64,000 nucleotides of DNA from WRAI01 sp031549605 (GTDB lineage Bacteria > Bacillota > Clostridia > Oscillospirales > UBA929), in assembly GCA_031549605.1 (NCBI GenBank), contig JAVBPM010000002.1:34345-98344 (forward strand), given 5' to 3'. Positions 9,201-17,599 of this stretch are shown piece after piece. Within the stretch, counting starts at the first letter, position 1. Each line of letters opens with the position of its first letter. The position numbers and the translations under genes are program-made. The notes beneath the pieces are model-generated. The model was given only the letters and a program-made list of their open reading frames with translations. It did no database searches and had not been told where the DNA came from.

Positions 9201-9427
9201 ACCGCTACGCCCAGTTCAGAAAAATTGACACCTCTGCCACCGTCAGTCTCACCGGATATACCGACGCTAAAGCGATTAGCTCCTATGCCGTCACGCCCAT
9301 GCGCTGGGCCGTGGCAGTGGGAATCATCAGCGGCAAGACGAAAACAACACTCAATCCGAGCGGCTTTGCCAACCGCGCCGAATGCGCCACCATCCTCATG
9401 CGGTTTGACATACTTTTGAACTCATAA
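6227..9427 (+). CDS. Secreted CAP-domain / MBG-repeat / S-layer homology protein
   Basis: This 1066-residue protein has a signal peptide (MKKRHLSLLLAMTLVVALFAQSGAA). Residues about 90-240 form a CAP/SCP-like domain (IIMCRYLAG, LNDIAQHGAVLLAA, SNANINAGR, ERAGHRRWVL). Residues 383-880 are three near-identical 166-residue repeats of the MBG/YDG type (PVTFTISGTSKTYNGA...). Residues 886-1066 contain three SLH motifs (FTDVPNGQWYSKPITWA, SREQLAAMIYRYA) that normally bind pyruvylated secondary cell-wall polymer. It is therefore a wall-anchored extracellular protein on a long repeat stalk. It has its own promoter and terminator. Confidence 0.9.
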   Translation: MKKRHLSLLLAMTLVVALFAQSGAALEPSAVVRPVFTGATMPIERGHTIEDIVAMAEAHPHTGFSRYITTRYATTPSFTVPYAAGSLNTDDLDDAKNAIIMCRYLAGVPYDNVTLPSELNDIAQHGAVLLAASNQFAHEPTKPADMPEAFFDKGFIGCSNANINAGRTNISNVVIGLMADAGANNIERAGHRRWVLKPYSQAFGLGFAQNTSGSILYQGARTNMHVFDNSSAMYTTQADTYIAWPSAGAFPIQYFAFEHGMTSAPAYPWSINLGAAYSAPDKALMTLTLTRARDGKVWTFDKNTPSLAGVDSAPGMHFASDDGGYGIRKAITFRPDLASLGALEDGDTFTVNITGIKTAAGADTTLTYTINFFDLEAAMTPIVPVTFTISGTSKTYNGAAQGVTVTADPAGAEYRVLYNGSTTLPKNAGSYDVTVEATGEGFTGSQTATLTIAKKSLSVSGLTVKNRGYSAGDVSAEVDASAYTLTGKVAGDDVALNTALLSAVFSTDQPGASVPAVISGLALTGSDRNNYTLASTTVNTTAAIYASVVPVTFTVSGTSKTYNGATQGVSVSTSPAGAVYSVRYNGSTTLPKNAGSYAVVVEATGEGFTGSQTATLTIAKKTLTVSGLTVKNRVYSAGDVSAEVDASAYTLTGKVSGDNVALNTALLSAVFSTDQPGANVPAVISGLALTGSASANYTLASTTVNTTAAIYASVVPVTFTISGTSKTYNGATQGVTVTSSPTGAAYTVRYNGSTTLPKNAGSYAVVVEATGAGFTGSQTATLTIAKKSLSVSGLKVKSRNYKAGSVAAEVDASAYSLVGKVSGDNVALNTALLTAKFSTDQPGTSVPAVISGLALTGSASANYTLASTTVNTTAAITMPAWINPYTDVAKSDWFYSAVAYVSQRGLMSGMAGGTTFAPMAPLSRAMVATVLYRMSGSPSETYSAIFTDVPNGQWYSKPITWAYRNNIVGGKGNGLFGTNENISREQLAAMIYRYAQFRKIDTSATVSLTGYTDAKAISSYAVTPMRWAVAVGIISGKTKTTLNPSGFANRAECATILMRFDILLNS
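7373..8866 (+). repeat. Three tandem 498-bp intragenic repeats (MBG domains)
   Basis: Units begin at 7373, 7871 and 8369, each with GTGCCGGT(T/C)ACCTTTACC. The period is exactly 498 bp (166 codons). Units 1 and 2 are very similar at DNA level; unit 3 is a little more divergent near KSRNYKAGSVA. High identity allows copy-number change by recombination. Confidence 0.9.
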
Positions 9428-9434
9428 GACACAA

Positions 9435-9466
9435 CAAAATGCCGGCCCATTCGGGCCGGCATTTTT
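9435..9466 (+). terminator. Intrinsic terminator of the surface-protein gene (left flank of repeat copy 1)
   Basis: A GC-rich stem GCCGGCCC / CGGGCCGGC with an ATT loop, followed by T5. The same unit recurs with compensating changes at 9715-9747, on the other side of the interspersed repeat. Confidence 0.85.
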
Positions 9467-9714
9467 CAGCGTGTCAAAAAACTTGTTATTGGCACGCTGA
9501 CAGACTGACAAAGAAGTGCGCAGGCAAAAAACACTGTCCGTCGGCGTACGATGGTACGCCAGGACAGCGTTTATGCAGCAAGTAAACCTTTGTGGCGCAG
9601 CGACTTTGTCGATGCGCCACAAATCATTAGGGGCAACTCAAAACGCAGCCTTACGTCGCCGTTTTCTCTTTTTTCTGACACCGGTTTTACGGTGCGCTCT
9701 TTTTTGACAGTCTG
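9467..9714 (+). mobile_element. Structured interspersed repeat, copy 1 (MITE-like, 248 bp)
   Basis: The ends are imperfect inverted repeats, CAGCGTGTCAAAAAA and (reverse complement of the right end) CAGACTGTCAAAAAA. The interior can fold into several hairpins: CAGCGTG/CACGCTG near the left end, GGCGTAC/GTACGCC inside CTGTCC/GGACAG, TTGTGGCGCA/TGCGCCACAA, and CACCG/CGGTG. It carries no convincing gene. It is about 88% identical by hand alignment to the inverted copy at 26193-26441. It fills the gap between two convergent genes and sits between two similar terminator hairpins. Confidence 0.8.
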
Positions 9715-9747
9715 CAAAATGCCGACCCAAACGGGTCGGCATTTTTT
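9715..9747. terminator. Terminator hairpin, right flank of repeat copy 1
   Basis: Stem GCCGACCC / CGGGTCGGC with loop AAA, bounded by CAAAAT and T6. It resembles the hairpin at 9435-9466 but has a compensating G-C to A-T pair change. It faces the minus-strand gene ending at 9759. Confidence 0.8.
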
Positions 9748-9758
9748 GATGGATTGAA

Positions 9759-10199
9759 TTAGCCGAGGATGTCGGCAAACTGGCTGATGGCGTAGTCCTT
9801 GTCCTCGGTTTTGGCGATGGCCTGACAGGCCTGTAGACCCAGGGTCTTGTTCTCGGCCGCCTTGTCGGCGTCGCCCAGCACGGCGTAGGCGCGTGCCAGC
9901 GCTTCGTAGCCGAAGGCGAGGTCAAAGTCGCCGATGCCGTTCTGCTGAATGGTATCCATCGACGTCTTGGCAAACAGCAACGCCGGAGCGCCCATGCCGA
10001 GCAGTGCGTAGACGTGGGACACCTGCCACTCGCCACGTGCCAGATTGACCGGCTGGCAGCCCTCGACCTGCGACCACAGGTAGTACGAGGCGTGCGCGCT
10101 GTGCAGCATTTGGGCGTCGTCGGCCAACGTGCGATCGGCCTTGTCAATCAGGTCCCATGTGCCGTTAAACAGCGCAATGGCTGTTTTTTTGACGTCCAT
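9759..10199 (-). CDS. TPR-like helical protein in the SPFH operon
   Basis: This 146-residue soluble, all-helical protein ends with a tetratricopeptide-like segment (FDLAFGYEALARAYAVLGDADKAAENKTLGLQ). Before it, HASYYLWSQVEG and SQVYALLG-type helices suggest further TPR-like packing. Its start overlaps the stop of the SPFH gene by one nt (TAATG), so it is translated from the same message. The exact function is unknown; it may be a soluble partner of the SPFH/NfeD complex. Confidence 0.65.
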   Translation of the reverse strand: MDVKKTAIALFNGTWDLIDKADRTLADDAQMLHSAHASYYLWSQVEGCQPVNLARGEWQVSHVYALLGMGAPALLFAKTSMDTIQQNGIGDFDLAFGYEALARAYAVLGDADKAAENKTLGLQACQAIAKTEDKDYAISQFADILG

Positions 10200-11080
10200 T
10201 ATTTAACGACCTCTTTCAACGAAGCAGCCAAACCGGTGAGACTAGCAATGTCGGTGGGCACAATCAGCTTTGTCGCCTGGCCGTCGGCCACCTTGGCCAG
10301 CGCCTCAAGCGATTTTACCTTGATGACAGCCTCGTTGGGGTTGGCTTCATTGAGCAGCTTGATGGAGTCGGCCAGCGCGCGCTGCACCATTTCAATCGAC
10401 TGCGCTTCGCCCTCAGCGGCCAGAATACGCGCCTGCTTGGCGGCGTCAGCACGCAGAATAGCCGACTGCTTTTCACCCTCGGCGACGAGAATTTTGCTCT
10501 GCTTTTCGCCCTCGGCTTGCAGAATGGCCTGACGGCGCTCACGCTCGGCTTTCATCTGCTTTTCCATGGCGTCCTGAATTTCGCGCGGCGGAATGATGCT
10601 CTTGAGCTCGACGCGGTTGACCTTGATGCCCCACGGATCGGTGGCTTCGTCGAGAATAGCGCGCATTTTGGTATTGATGAGGTCGCGAGAGGTCAGCGTC
10701 TCGTCCAGCTCAAGGTCGCCAACGATGTTACGCAGCGTCGTGGCGGTCAGCGTCTCAATGGCCGACATGGGGTGCTCAACGCCGTATGTATACAACTTGG
10801 GGTCGGTGATTTCAAAGTAAATTACAGTGTCAATCTGCATGGTGACATTGTCTTTGGTGATAACCGGCTGGGGCGGGAAGTCGACGACCTGCTCCTTGAG
10901 CGACACCTGCTTGGCCACGCGCTCAATAAACGGAATTTTGAAATGCAGGCCGACATCCCACACCTTGTGGAACACGCCGAGACGCTCGATGACGTTGGCG
11001 CGCGCCTGCTGCACGATGCGGATGTTGGCCAGAATGACCACGACGACGAGTGCGACGACTGCTAACAGAATGTACTCCAT
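10199..11080 (-). CDS. SPFH/band-7 (stomatin-like, QmcA-type) membrane protein
   Basis: This 293-residue protein has an N-terminal membrane helix (EYILLAVVALVVVVILANIRI), then an SPFH domain (VIERLGVFHKVWDVGLHFKIPF, VKEQVVDFPPQPVITKDN, TLRNIVGDLELDETLTSRDLIN). A long charged coiled coil follows with AEGEKQ repeats (about residues 175-235). Such proteins oligomerise into ring or cage-like microdomain scaffolds and are typically paired with NfeD, as here. It lies 12 nt downstream of the NfeD-like gene. Confidence 0.9.
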   Translation of the reverse strand: MEYILLAVVALVVVVILANIRIVQQARANVIERLGVFHKVWDVGLHFKIPFIERVAKQVSLKEQVVDFPPQPVITKDNVTMQIDTVIYFEITDPKLYTYGVEHPMSAIETLTATTLRNIVGDLELDETLTSRDLINTKMRAILDEATDPWGIKVNRVELKSIIPPREIQDAMEKQMKAERERRQAILQAEGEKQSKILVAEGEKQSAILRADAAKQARILAAEGEAQSIEMVQRALADSIKLLNEANPNEAVIKVKSLEALAKVADGQATKLIVPTDIASLTGLAASLKEVVK

Positions 11081-11092
11081 ACTTGACTCCTC

Positions 11093-11533
11093 CTAATCTT
11101 GTTGTGCCGAGAGCTTGACGATGACCTTGACTCCTTCGATGGCCAGAACGTCAATCCATTGACCCGCCTCAATGACGCTGTTGTCGTTGCTGCGCGCCGT
11201 CCATGTGCGGCCGGCGGCGTTGACAATGCCGTGGCCGTTGGCGTTGTCGATGGTCTCGACAACGCGGCAGCGCATACCAATGACCCGGTCGGCGTTGGTG
11301 CTGGTCTTGAGGGTGTTGACGTGCTTGCGGACAAAGGGTCGCAGCAGGTAGAGCAGCACAATCGAGACCAGCAAAAAGGCACCGATTTGAACCGGCAGCG
11401 AGTCTGTAATCAGCGACACGATGAGTGCCGCGAGTGACCCGGCCGAAAACCAAATGGCGACCAAACTGACGGTCGACAGTTCCAGCACGGTAAATGCCAC
11501 CATGAGACCCAGCCATATTAAGGCCATTTCCAT
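11093..11533 (-). CDS. NfeD-like membrane protein
   Basis: This 146-residue protein has about three hydrophobic segments at residues 5-75 (ALIWLGLMVAFTVLELSTVSLVAIWFSAG...) and a C-terminal OB-fold-like NfeD domain (RVIGMRCRVVETIDNANGHGIVNAAGRTWTARS). It is the short NfeD form lacking the ClpP-like protease part. It is first in the minus-strand operon with the SPFH protein, its usual partner. The ribosome site is GGAGGGGTAGT. Confidence 0.85.
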   Translation of the reverse strand: MEMALIWLGLMVAFTVLELSTVSLVAIWFSAGSLAALIVSLITDSLPVQIGAFLLVSIVLLYLLRPFVRKHVNTLKTSTNADRVIGMRCRVVETIDNANGHGIVNAAGRTWTARSNDNSVIEAGQWIDVLAIEGVKVIVKLSAQQD

Positions 11534-11559
11534 ACTACCCCTCCTTCATGCATTTCTCA

Positions 11560-11587
11560 GTATACCACAACCGCGGCTAAAATCAAC
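11560..11587 (-). promoter_or_regulatory. Sigma-A promoter of the nfeD-SPFH operon
   Basis: TTGATT, a 16-nt spacer, and TATACT on the minus strand, overlapping the last codons of carB. Confidence 0.65.
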
Positions 11588-14500
11588 TGTTATTCAACGT
11601 CGTGATGTCGACAATGCCCATGTCGATGGACTGCTTGAGGTTGATGGTCAGCGCGCCGGCGGTGTCGAGCGAGGTCATGCACAGCGCGCCCGTCTCGACG
11701 GCCAGCCGGCGAATGACTGCGCCGTCACTGATTTGACGGCGGCCGGGTGCCGGCGTGTTGATCAGCAAATCGATGCCGTCGCCCTGCGTCATGACGTGGC
11801 GAATGTTAAAGTGCGGGCCGTCGATGCGGCTGATCAGCTCGGTTTTGATGTCGCGCTGCGCCAGCGAGGCGTGTGTTCCCTCGGTGGCGTACAGCGTGTA
11901 GCCCAGCTCGGCCAGTCCGGCGGCGATGGGCACCAGCTTGGCCTTGTCGGCGTCGTTGACGGTCAACACGGCTTTTTTCGTGCGCGGTACGCGCATACCG
12001 GCGGCGGTGAAGCCCTTGCGCAGCGCCTCCTCAAAGCCCTCGGCCACGCCCAGCACCTCGCCCGTCGATTTCATCTCCGGGCCGAGCGTGATGTCGGCCT
12101 GCGGCAGTTTTTCAAAGGAGAACACCGGCACCTTGACGGCGTAGAATTTGGCTTTCGGCGCTATGCCTGTGCCGCAGCCGATATCGGCCAGTTTTTCACC
12201 GTTCATCACGCGCACGGCCAGCGCCACCATGGCAATGCCGGTCACCTTGCTGATGTACGGCACGGTGCGCGAGCTGCGCGGGTTGGCTTCGATGACGTAG
12301 ATGTCGTCGCCGTCGACGATGTACTGCACGTTGATAATGCCGCTGACACGCAGCGCCAGCGCCAGCTTTTTGGTGTAGTCGTGGATGCGCTGCGTCTGCT
12401 CGTCGGAAATGTGCAGCGTCGGATAGACGGAAATTGAGTCGCCCGAGTGGACGCCGGCGCGCTCGAGATGCTCCATGACGCCGGGGATGAGAATGTCGGT
12501 ACCGTCGCAGATGGCGTCTACCTCAACCTCGCGGCCTTTGACATACTTGTCCACCAGAATGGGATGCTCAGTGGCCAGCGAGCCGATGCGCTGCATAAAC
12601 TCGACGATGTCGGCGTCGGAAAAGGCAATTTGCATGCCCTGCCCACCCAGCACGTACGACGGGCGCACCAGCACGGGGTAGCCCAGCTTGCGGCCGGCGG
12701 CCAGCGCCTCGTCGGTGGTAAAGACAGTGGTTCCGGGCGGTCGGGGGATGTCGCAGGAGGATAGGATGCTGTCAAAGCGCTCGCGATCCTCGGCGGCGTC
12801 CACGGCGTCGGTGTCGGTGCCCATAATCGGCACACCCAGCGACGTCAGCGTCTTGGCCAGCTTGATGGCCGTCTGGCCGCCAAACTGCACAACGGCGTAG
12901 TCGGGCTGCTCTTGCGCTACAATGGCTTCGACATCCTCGGCGGTCAGCGGCTCGAAATACAGCTTGTCGCTGACATCAAAGTCGGTGCTGACGGTCTCGG
13001 GGTTGCAGTTGACCATGATGACCTCAAAGCCGCGCTGACGCAGCGCCCACACGGCGTGGACGCAGCAGTAGTCAAATTCAATGCCCTGCCCGATGCGAAT
13101 GGGGCCCGAGCTGATGATGAGCACTTTTTTCTTGCCGGTGGTCGGCACGGCCTCATTAATAGCGCCATAGCAGCCGTAGTAGTAGGGGGTGTTGGCGTTG
13201 AATTCACCGGCGCAGGTGTCGACGGTCTTGTAGGCCATGGTGATGCCCCACTCGCGGCGCAGCGCGGCGATGTCGGCGGCCGACTTGCCGGTAAAGCGCG
13301 ACACGGCGGCATCGGTGAAGCCCAGCCGCTTGCACTCGGTGAGCAAATCGGCGGTCAGCGGCTGCGATTGCAGCTGCTTTTCCATCTCGACCAAGTTCAA
13401 AATCTTGTCAAGGAACCACGGGTCAATGGTGGTGATGTCGGCGATTTGCTTGACGGTGTATCCGTTGCGGAAGGCGGCGGCGATGACAAAGATGCGGCGG
13501 TCGTCGACACGCTTGAGCGCCTCGCCGATGTCCTCGGGCGCAATGTCGTAATCAAGGTAGTCCTTGCCCTGCTCCAGCGAGCGGATGGCCTTGAGCAGCG
13601 CCGCCTCAAAACGCGGCGCAATGCCCATGGTCTCGCCGGTCGCTTTCATCTGGGTCGACAGCACGCGGTCGGCGGTGATGAACTTGTCAAAGGGCCAGCG
13701 CGGGAACTTGACAACGACGTAGTCGATGCAGGGCTCGTTGCAGGCCGTCGTGCAGCCGGTCACGGCGTTGGGGATTTCGTCAAGCGTGTAGCCCAGCGCA
13801 ATTTTGGTCGTCACCTTGGCGATGGGGTAGCCGGTGGCCTTGGACGCCAGTGCGCTTGAGCGGCTGACGCGCGGGTTGACCTCGATAACAGCGTATTCCA
13901 AGCTGGTGGGATGCAGCGCAAACTGCACGTTGCAGCCACCCTGAATGTCCAGCGCGCAGATGATGTTAAATGCGGCGGCCCGAAGCATGGTAAACTCGCG
14001 CTCGGCCAGTGTCTGCGACGGCGCGACGACAATGGAGTCGCCGGTGTGTACGCCGACGGGGTCAAGGTTTTCCATGTCGCAGACAGTGACGCAGTTGCCA
14101 ACGCTGTCGCGGATGACCTCAAACTCAATCTCTTTCCAGCCGGCGATGCAGCGCTCGATAAGACACTGCCCGACACGCGACAGCCGCAAGCCGTTGCCGG
14201 CAATCGCGCGCAGCGCCGCTTCGTCGGCGGCAATGCCGCCGCCGGTGCCGCCCATGGTGTAGGCGGGTCGCACGACGATGGGGTAGCCGATGGTGTTGGC
14301 AAAATCGACCGCCGCCTCGACGCCTTCAACAACAACGCTGGCGGCGCACGGCTCGTCAATCTCGGCCATGGCGTCCTTGAACGCCAAACGGTCCTCGGCC
14401 TTGCGAATAGCGTCGGCGTTGACGCCAATCAGCTTGACGTTGTGGCTTTCGAGAAAGCCGGTCTCGGCCAGCTCCATGGCCAGGTTCAAGCCGCTCTGAC

Positions 14501-14774
14501 CGCCCAGCGAGGGCAGCAGGCTGTCCGGCTTCTCTTTTTCAATGACCTTCATGACTGTCTCGACGGTCAGCGGCTCGATGTAGACGTGATCGGCGATTTC
14601 GGGGTCGGTCATAATGGTGGCGGGATTGGAGTTAATGAGGATGACCTCGCAGCCCTCCTCTTTTAGCGCGCGGCAGGCCTGTGTGCCGGCGTAGTCGAAT
14701 TCGGCGGCCTGACCGATGATAATGGGACCCGACCCGATGACCAGCACGCGCTTGATGTCGTTATGTTTAGGCAT
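11583..14774 (-). CDS. carB: Carbamoyl phosphate synthase large subunit
   Basis: 1063 residues from the ATG at 14774, which has a GGGAGGGAACG ribosome site; the frame stays open 63 codons further upstream, but those overlap carA and are not CarB-like. Two ATP-grasp halves are visible: the first from VLVIGSGPIIIGQAAEFDYAGTQA, the second from VLIISSGPIRIGQGIEFDYCCVHA. The C-terminal MGS-like domain contains LYATEGTHASL. It makes carbamoyl phosphate for pyrimidines and arginine. It overlaps carA by 8 nt. All core motifs look intact, in contrast to its partner CarA. Confidence 0.95.
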   Translation of the reverse strand: MPKHNDIKRVLVIGSGPIIIGQAAEFDYAGTQACRALKEEGCEVILINSNPATIMTDPEIADHVYIEPLTVETVMKVIEKEKPDSLLPSLGGQSGLNLAMELAETGFLESHNVKLIGVNADAIRKAEDRLAFKDAMAEIDEPCAASVVVEGVEAAVDFANTIGYPIVVRPAYTMGGTGGGIAADEAALRAIAGNGLRLSRVGQCLIERCIAGWKEIEFEVIRDSVGNCVTVCDMENLDPVGVHTGDSIVVAPSQTLAEREFTMLRAAAFNIICALDIQGGCNVQFALHPTSLEYAVIEVNPRVSRSSALASKATGYPIAKVTTKIALGYTLDEIPNAVTGCTTACNEPCIDYVVVKFPRWPFDKFITADRVLSTQMKATGETMGIAPRFEAALLKAIRSLEQGKDYLDYDIAPEDIGEALKRVDDRRIFVIAAAFRNGYTVKQIADITTIDPWFLDKILNLVEMEKQLQSQPLTADLLTECKRLGFTDAAVSRFTGKSAADIAALRREWGITMAYKTVDTCAGEFNANTPYYYGCYGAINEAVPTTGKKKVLIISSGPIRIGQGIEFDYCCVHAVWALRQRGFEVIMVNCNPETVSTDFDVSDKLYFEPLTAEDVEAIVAQEQPDYAVVQFGGQTAIKLAKTLTSLGVPIMGTDTDAVDAAEDRERFDSILSSCDIPRPPGTTVFTTDEALAAGRKLGYPVLVRPSYVLGGQGMQIAFSDADIVEFMQRIGSLATEHPILVDKYVKGREVEVDAICDGTDILIPGVMEHLERAGVHSGDSISVYPTLHISDEQTQRIHDYTKKLALALRVSGIINVQYIVDGDDIYVIEANPRSSRTVPYISKVTGIAMVALAVRVMNGEKLADIGCGTGIAPKAKFYAVKVPVFSFEKLPQADITLGPEMKSTGEVLGVAEGFEEALRKGFTAAGMRVPRTKKAVLTVNDADKAKLVPIAAGLAELGYTLYATEGTHASLAQRDIKTELISRIDGPHFNIRHVMTQGDGIDLLINTPAPGRRQISDGAVIRRLAVETGALCMTSLDTAGALTINLKQSIDMGIVDITTLNNS

Positions 14775-15828
14775 TGACGTTCCCTCCCAGCATGGCCACA
14801 AAGGCGTCGTAATCATTGGTTTTTTGCAGTGGCAGCGGTACAGACGACGGAAAATACTGCGTGCCGCGCGCGTTGAGGGTGGGATAGTCGAGACCCTCGA
14901 CGGTGCCGTCATTGAGGTTGCGCGATGTGACCATCGCGGTGGTGGGCAGGCTGCGCTCGTCAACCGAGAAGGCGTGATTTTGTACCGTGGCGCGGATGTG
15001 GCGCGTGGCGGCGTCCTGCACCGGCAGGCTGTTGCCGCGGTGGCCGTAGGGCAGACGAGTCACCTGCGCGCCGGCTGCCAGCGCCAGCAGCTCGTGACCC
15101 AGCGAAATACCCCAGATGGGCAGCTTGCCCAGCAGCGCTTTGACCGTATCCAGCACCGACTCGCACCGGCGCGGGTCACCCGGCCCGTTGGTCAGCACCA
15201 ATCCCTCCGGCCGCTCGGCCAGAATGTCGGCGGCGGTGGCCGTGGCGGGCAGGCGCACAACCTGACAGCCGGCGTTTACCAGCCCCTCGGCAATGGCGGC
15301 GCGCGTACCCAGATCGAGCAGCACGACGCGACGACCCTCGCCGGTCGTCATCGGCGCCCGGCAGGTCACGGCCTGCACAGCGTTAAAGGTTTCGTCGCCT
15401 TTCATGTGTTCCAGCGGCGGCGTGGCGTAGGCCTTGTCGCTCAACAGCGCGCGCATCGGGCCGTTGTCGCGCAGCAGCTTGACCAGCACGCGCGTGTCGA
15501 CGCCGGTCAGCACCGGCACGGCCTTCAGCCGCTCGGGCAGCGGCGCGTCGGCCTGAAAGTTGGAGGGCGTGCGCGCCAATTCCTGCACAACCAGCAGCGA
15601 CAGGCGCACGCTGTTGTCGTCCCAGACGCTGTTGTCCACACCATAGTTGCCGATAATCGGCGCGGTGAAGACGACACCCTGGCCGACAAACGAGGGGTCG
15701 GTCAGCACATCCTGATAGCCGATGCCGCAGTTGACGAAGACCAGCTCGCAAGCCAGCTCGCCGGTGTAGTGCAGCACCTCACCCTGAAAGGCCTGTCCGT
15801 TCTCCAGATACAATGTTGCTTTAGCCAT
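14767..15828 (-). CDS. carA: CarA-like small subunit with all glutaminase catalytic residues replaced
   Basis: 353 residues. The N-terminal CPSase small-chain domain is well kept (GYQDVLTDPSF, APIIGNYGVDN, LTGVDTRVLVKLLR). In the glutaminase domain LTNGPGDP and YGHRGNS remain, but the nucleophile motif reads GISLGHELL with Ser242 where Cys is expected, and the His/Glu motif reads QYFPSS with Phe326 and Ser328. The triad Cys-His-Glu is thus fully lost while the frame is intact and the fold motifs remain. Glutamine hydrolysis is not expected. It probably serves as a structural/activating subunit with free ammonia as nitrogen donor. It lies directly after gdhA. Confidence 0.9.
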   Translation of the reverse strand: MAKATLYLENGQAFQGEVLHYTGELACELVFVNCGIGYQDVLTDPSFVGQGVVFTAPIIGNYGVDNSVWDDNSVRLSLLVVQELARTPSNFQADAPLPERLKAVPVLTGVDTRVLVKLLRDNGPMRALLSDKAYATPPLEHMKGDETFNAVQAVTCRAPMTTGEGRRVVLLDLGTRAAIAEGLVNAGCQVVRLPATATAADILAERPEGLVLTNGPGDPRRCESVLDTVKALLGKLPIWGISLGHELLALAAGAQVTRLPYGHRGNSLPVQDAATRHIRATVQNHAFSVDERSLPTTAMVTSRNLNDGTVEGLDYPTLNARGTQYFPSSVPLPLQKTNDYDAFVAMLGGNVNA

Positions 15829-15843
15829 ACTTCACCTCATAGA

Positions 15844-15868
15844 CAGAGCGCACATGGCGTGCGCTCTG
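15844..15868 (-). promoter_or_regulatory. Hairpin in the gdhA-carA gap
   Basis: A perfect 10-bp stem CAGAGCGCAC/GTGCGCTCTG with a 5-nt loop and no T-run. It may be an mRNA processing or stability element, or a weak terminator that lowers carAB expression relative to gdhA. I see no promoter in the 57-bp gap. Confidence 0.5.
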
Positions 15869-15885
15869 AAATCTTGCAAATTCGA

Positions 15886-17502
<1,617 letters not shown>

Positions 17503-17541
17503 TTAACAACATTGGTCGACATAATTTTTTGGGCTATCCTA

Positions 17542-17570
17542 TTGCCGACTAGCACATACTGTGGTATGAT
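17542..17570 (+). promoter_or_regulatory. Sigma-A promoter of the SLH/M14 peptidase gene
   Basis: TTGCCG, a 17-nt spacer, and TATGAT, about 30 nt before the ATG at 17600. Confidence 0.65.
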
Positions 17571-17599
17571 TTACTGTGTACTATTTGCGGGAGGTCACT

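Noticed and set aside
9422..9757. Short open frames inside repeat copy 1 (and at 26174-26444 in copy 2)
   Set aside because: They differ between the two copies, lack ribosome sites and cross the inverted ends. The repeat is better explained by RNA or DNA folding.
14775..14963. 63-codon N-terminal extension of CarB
   Set aside because: It lies inside carA, is not CarB-like, and the ATG at 14774 has a good ribosome site and the family-like start.
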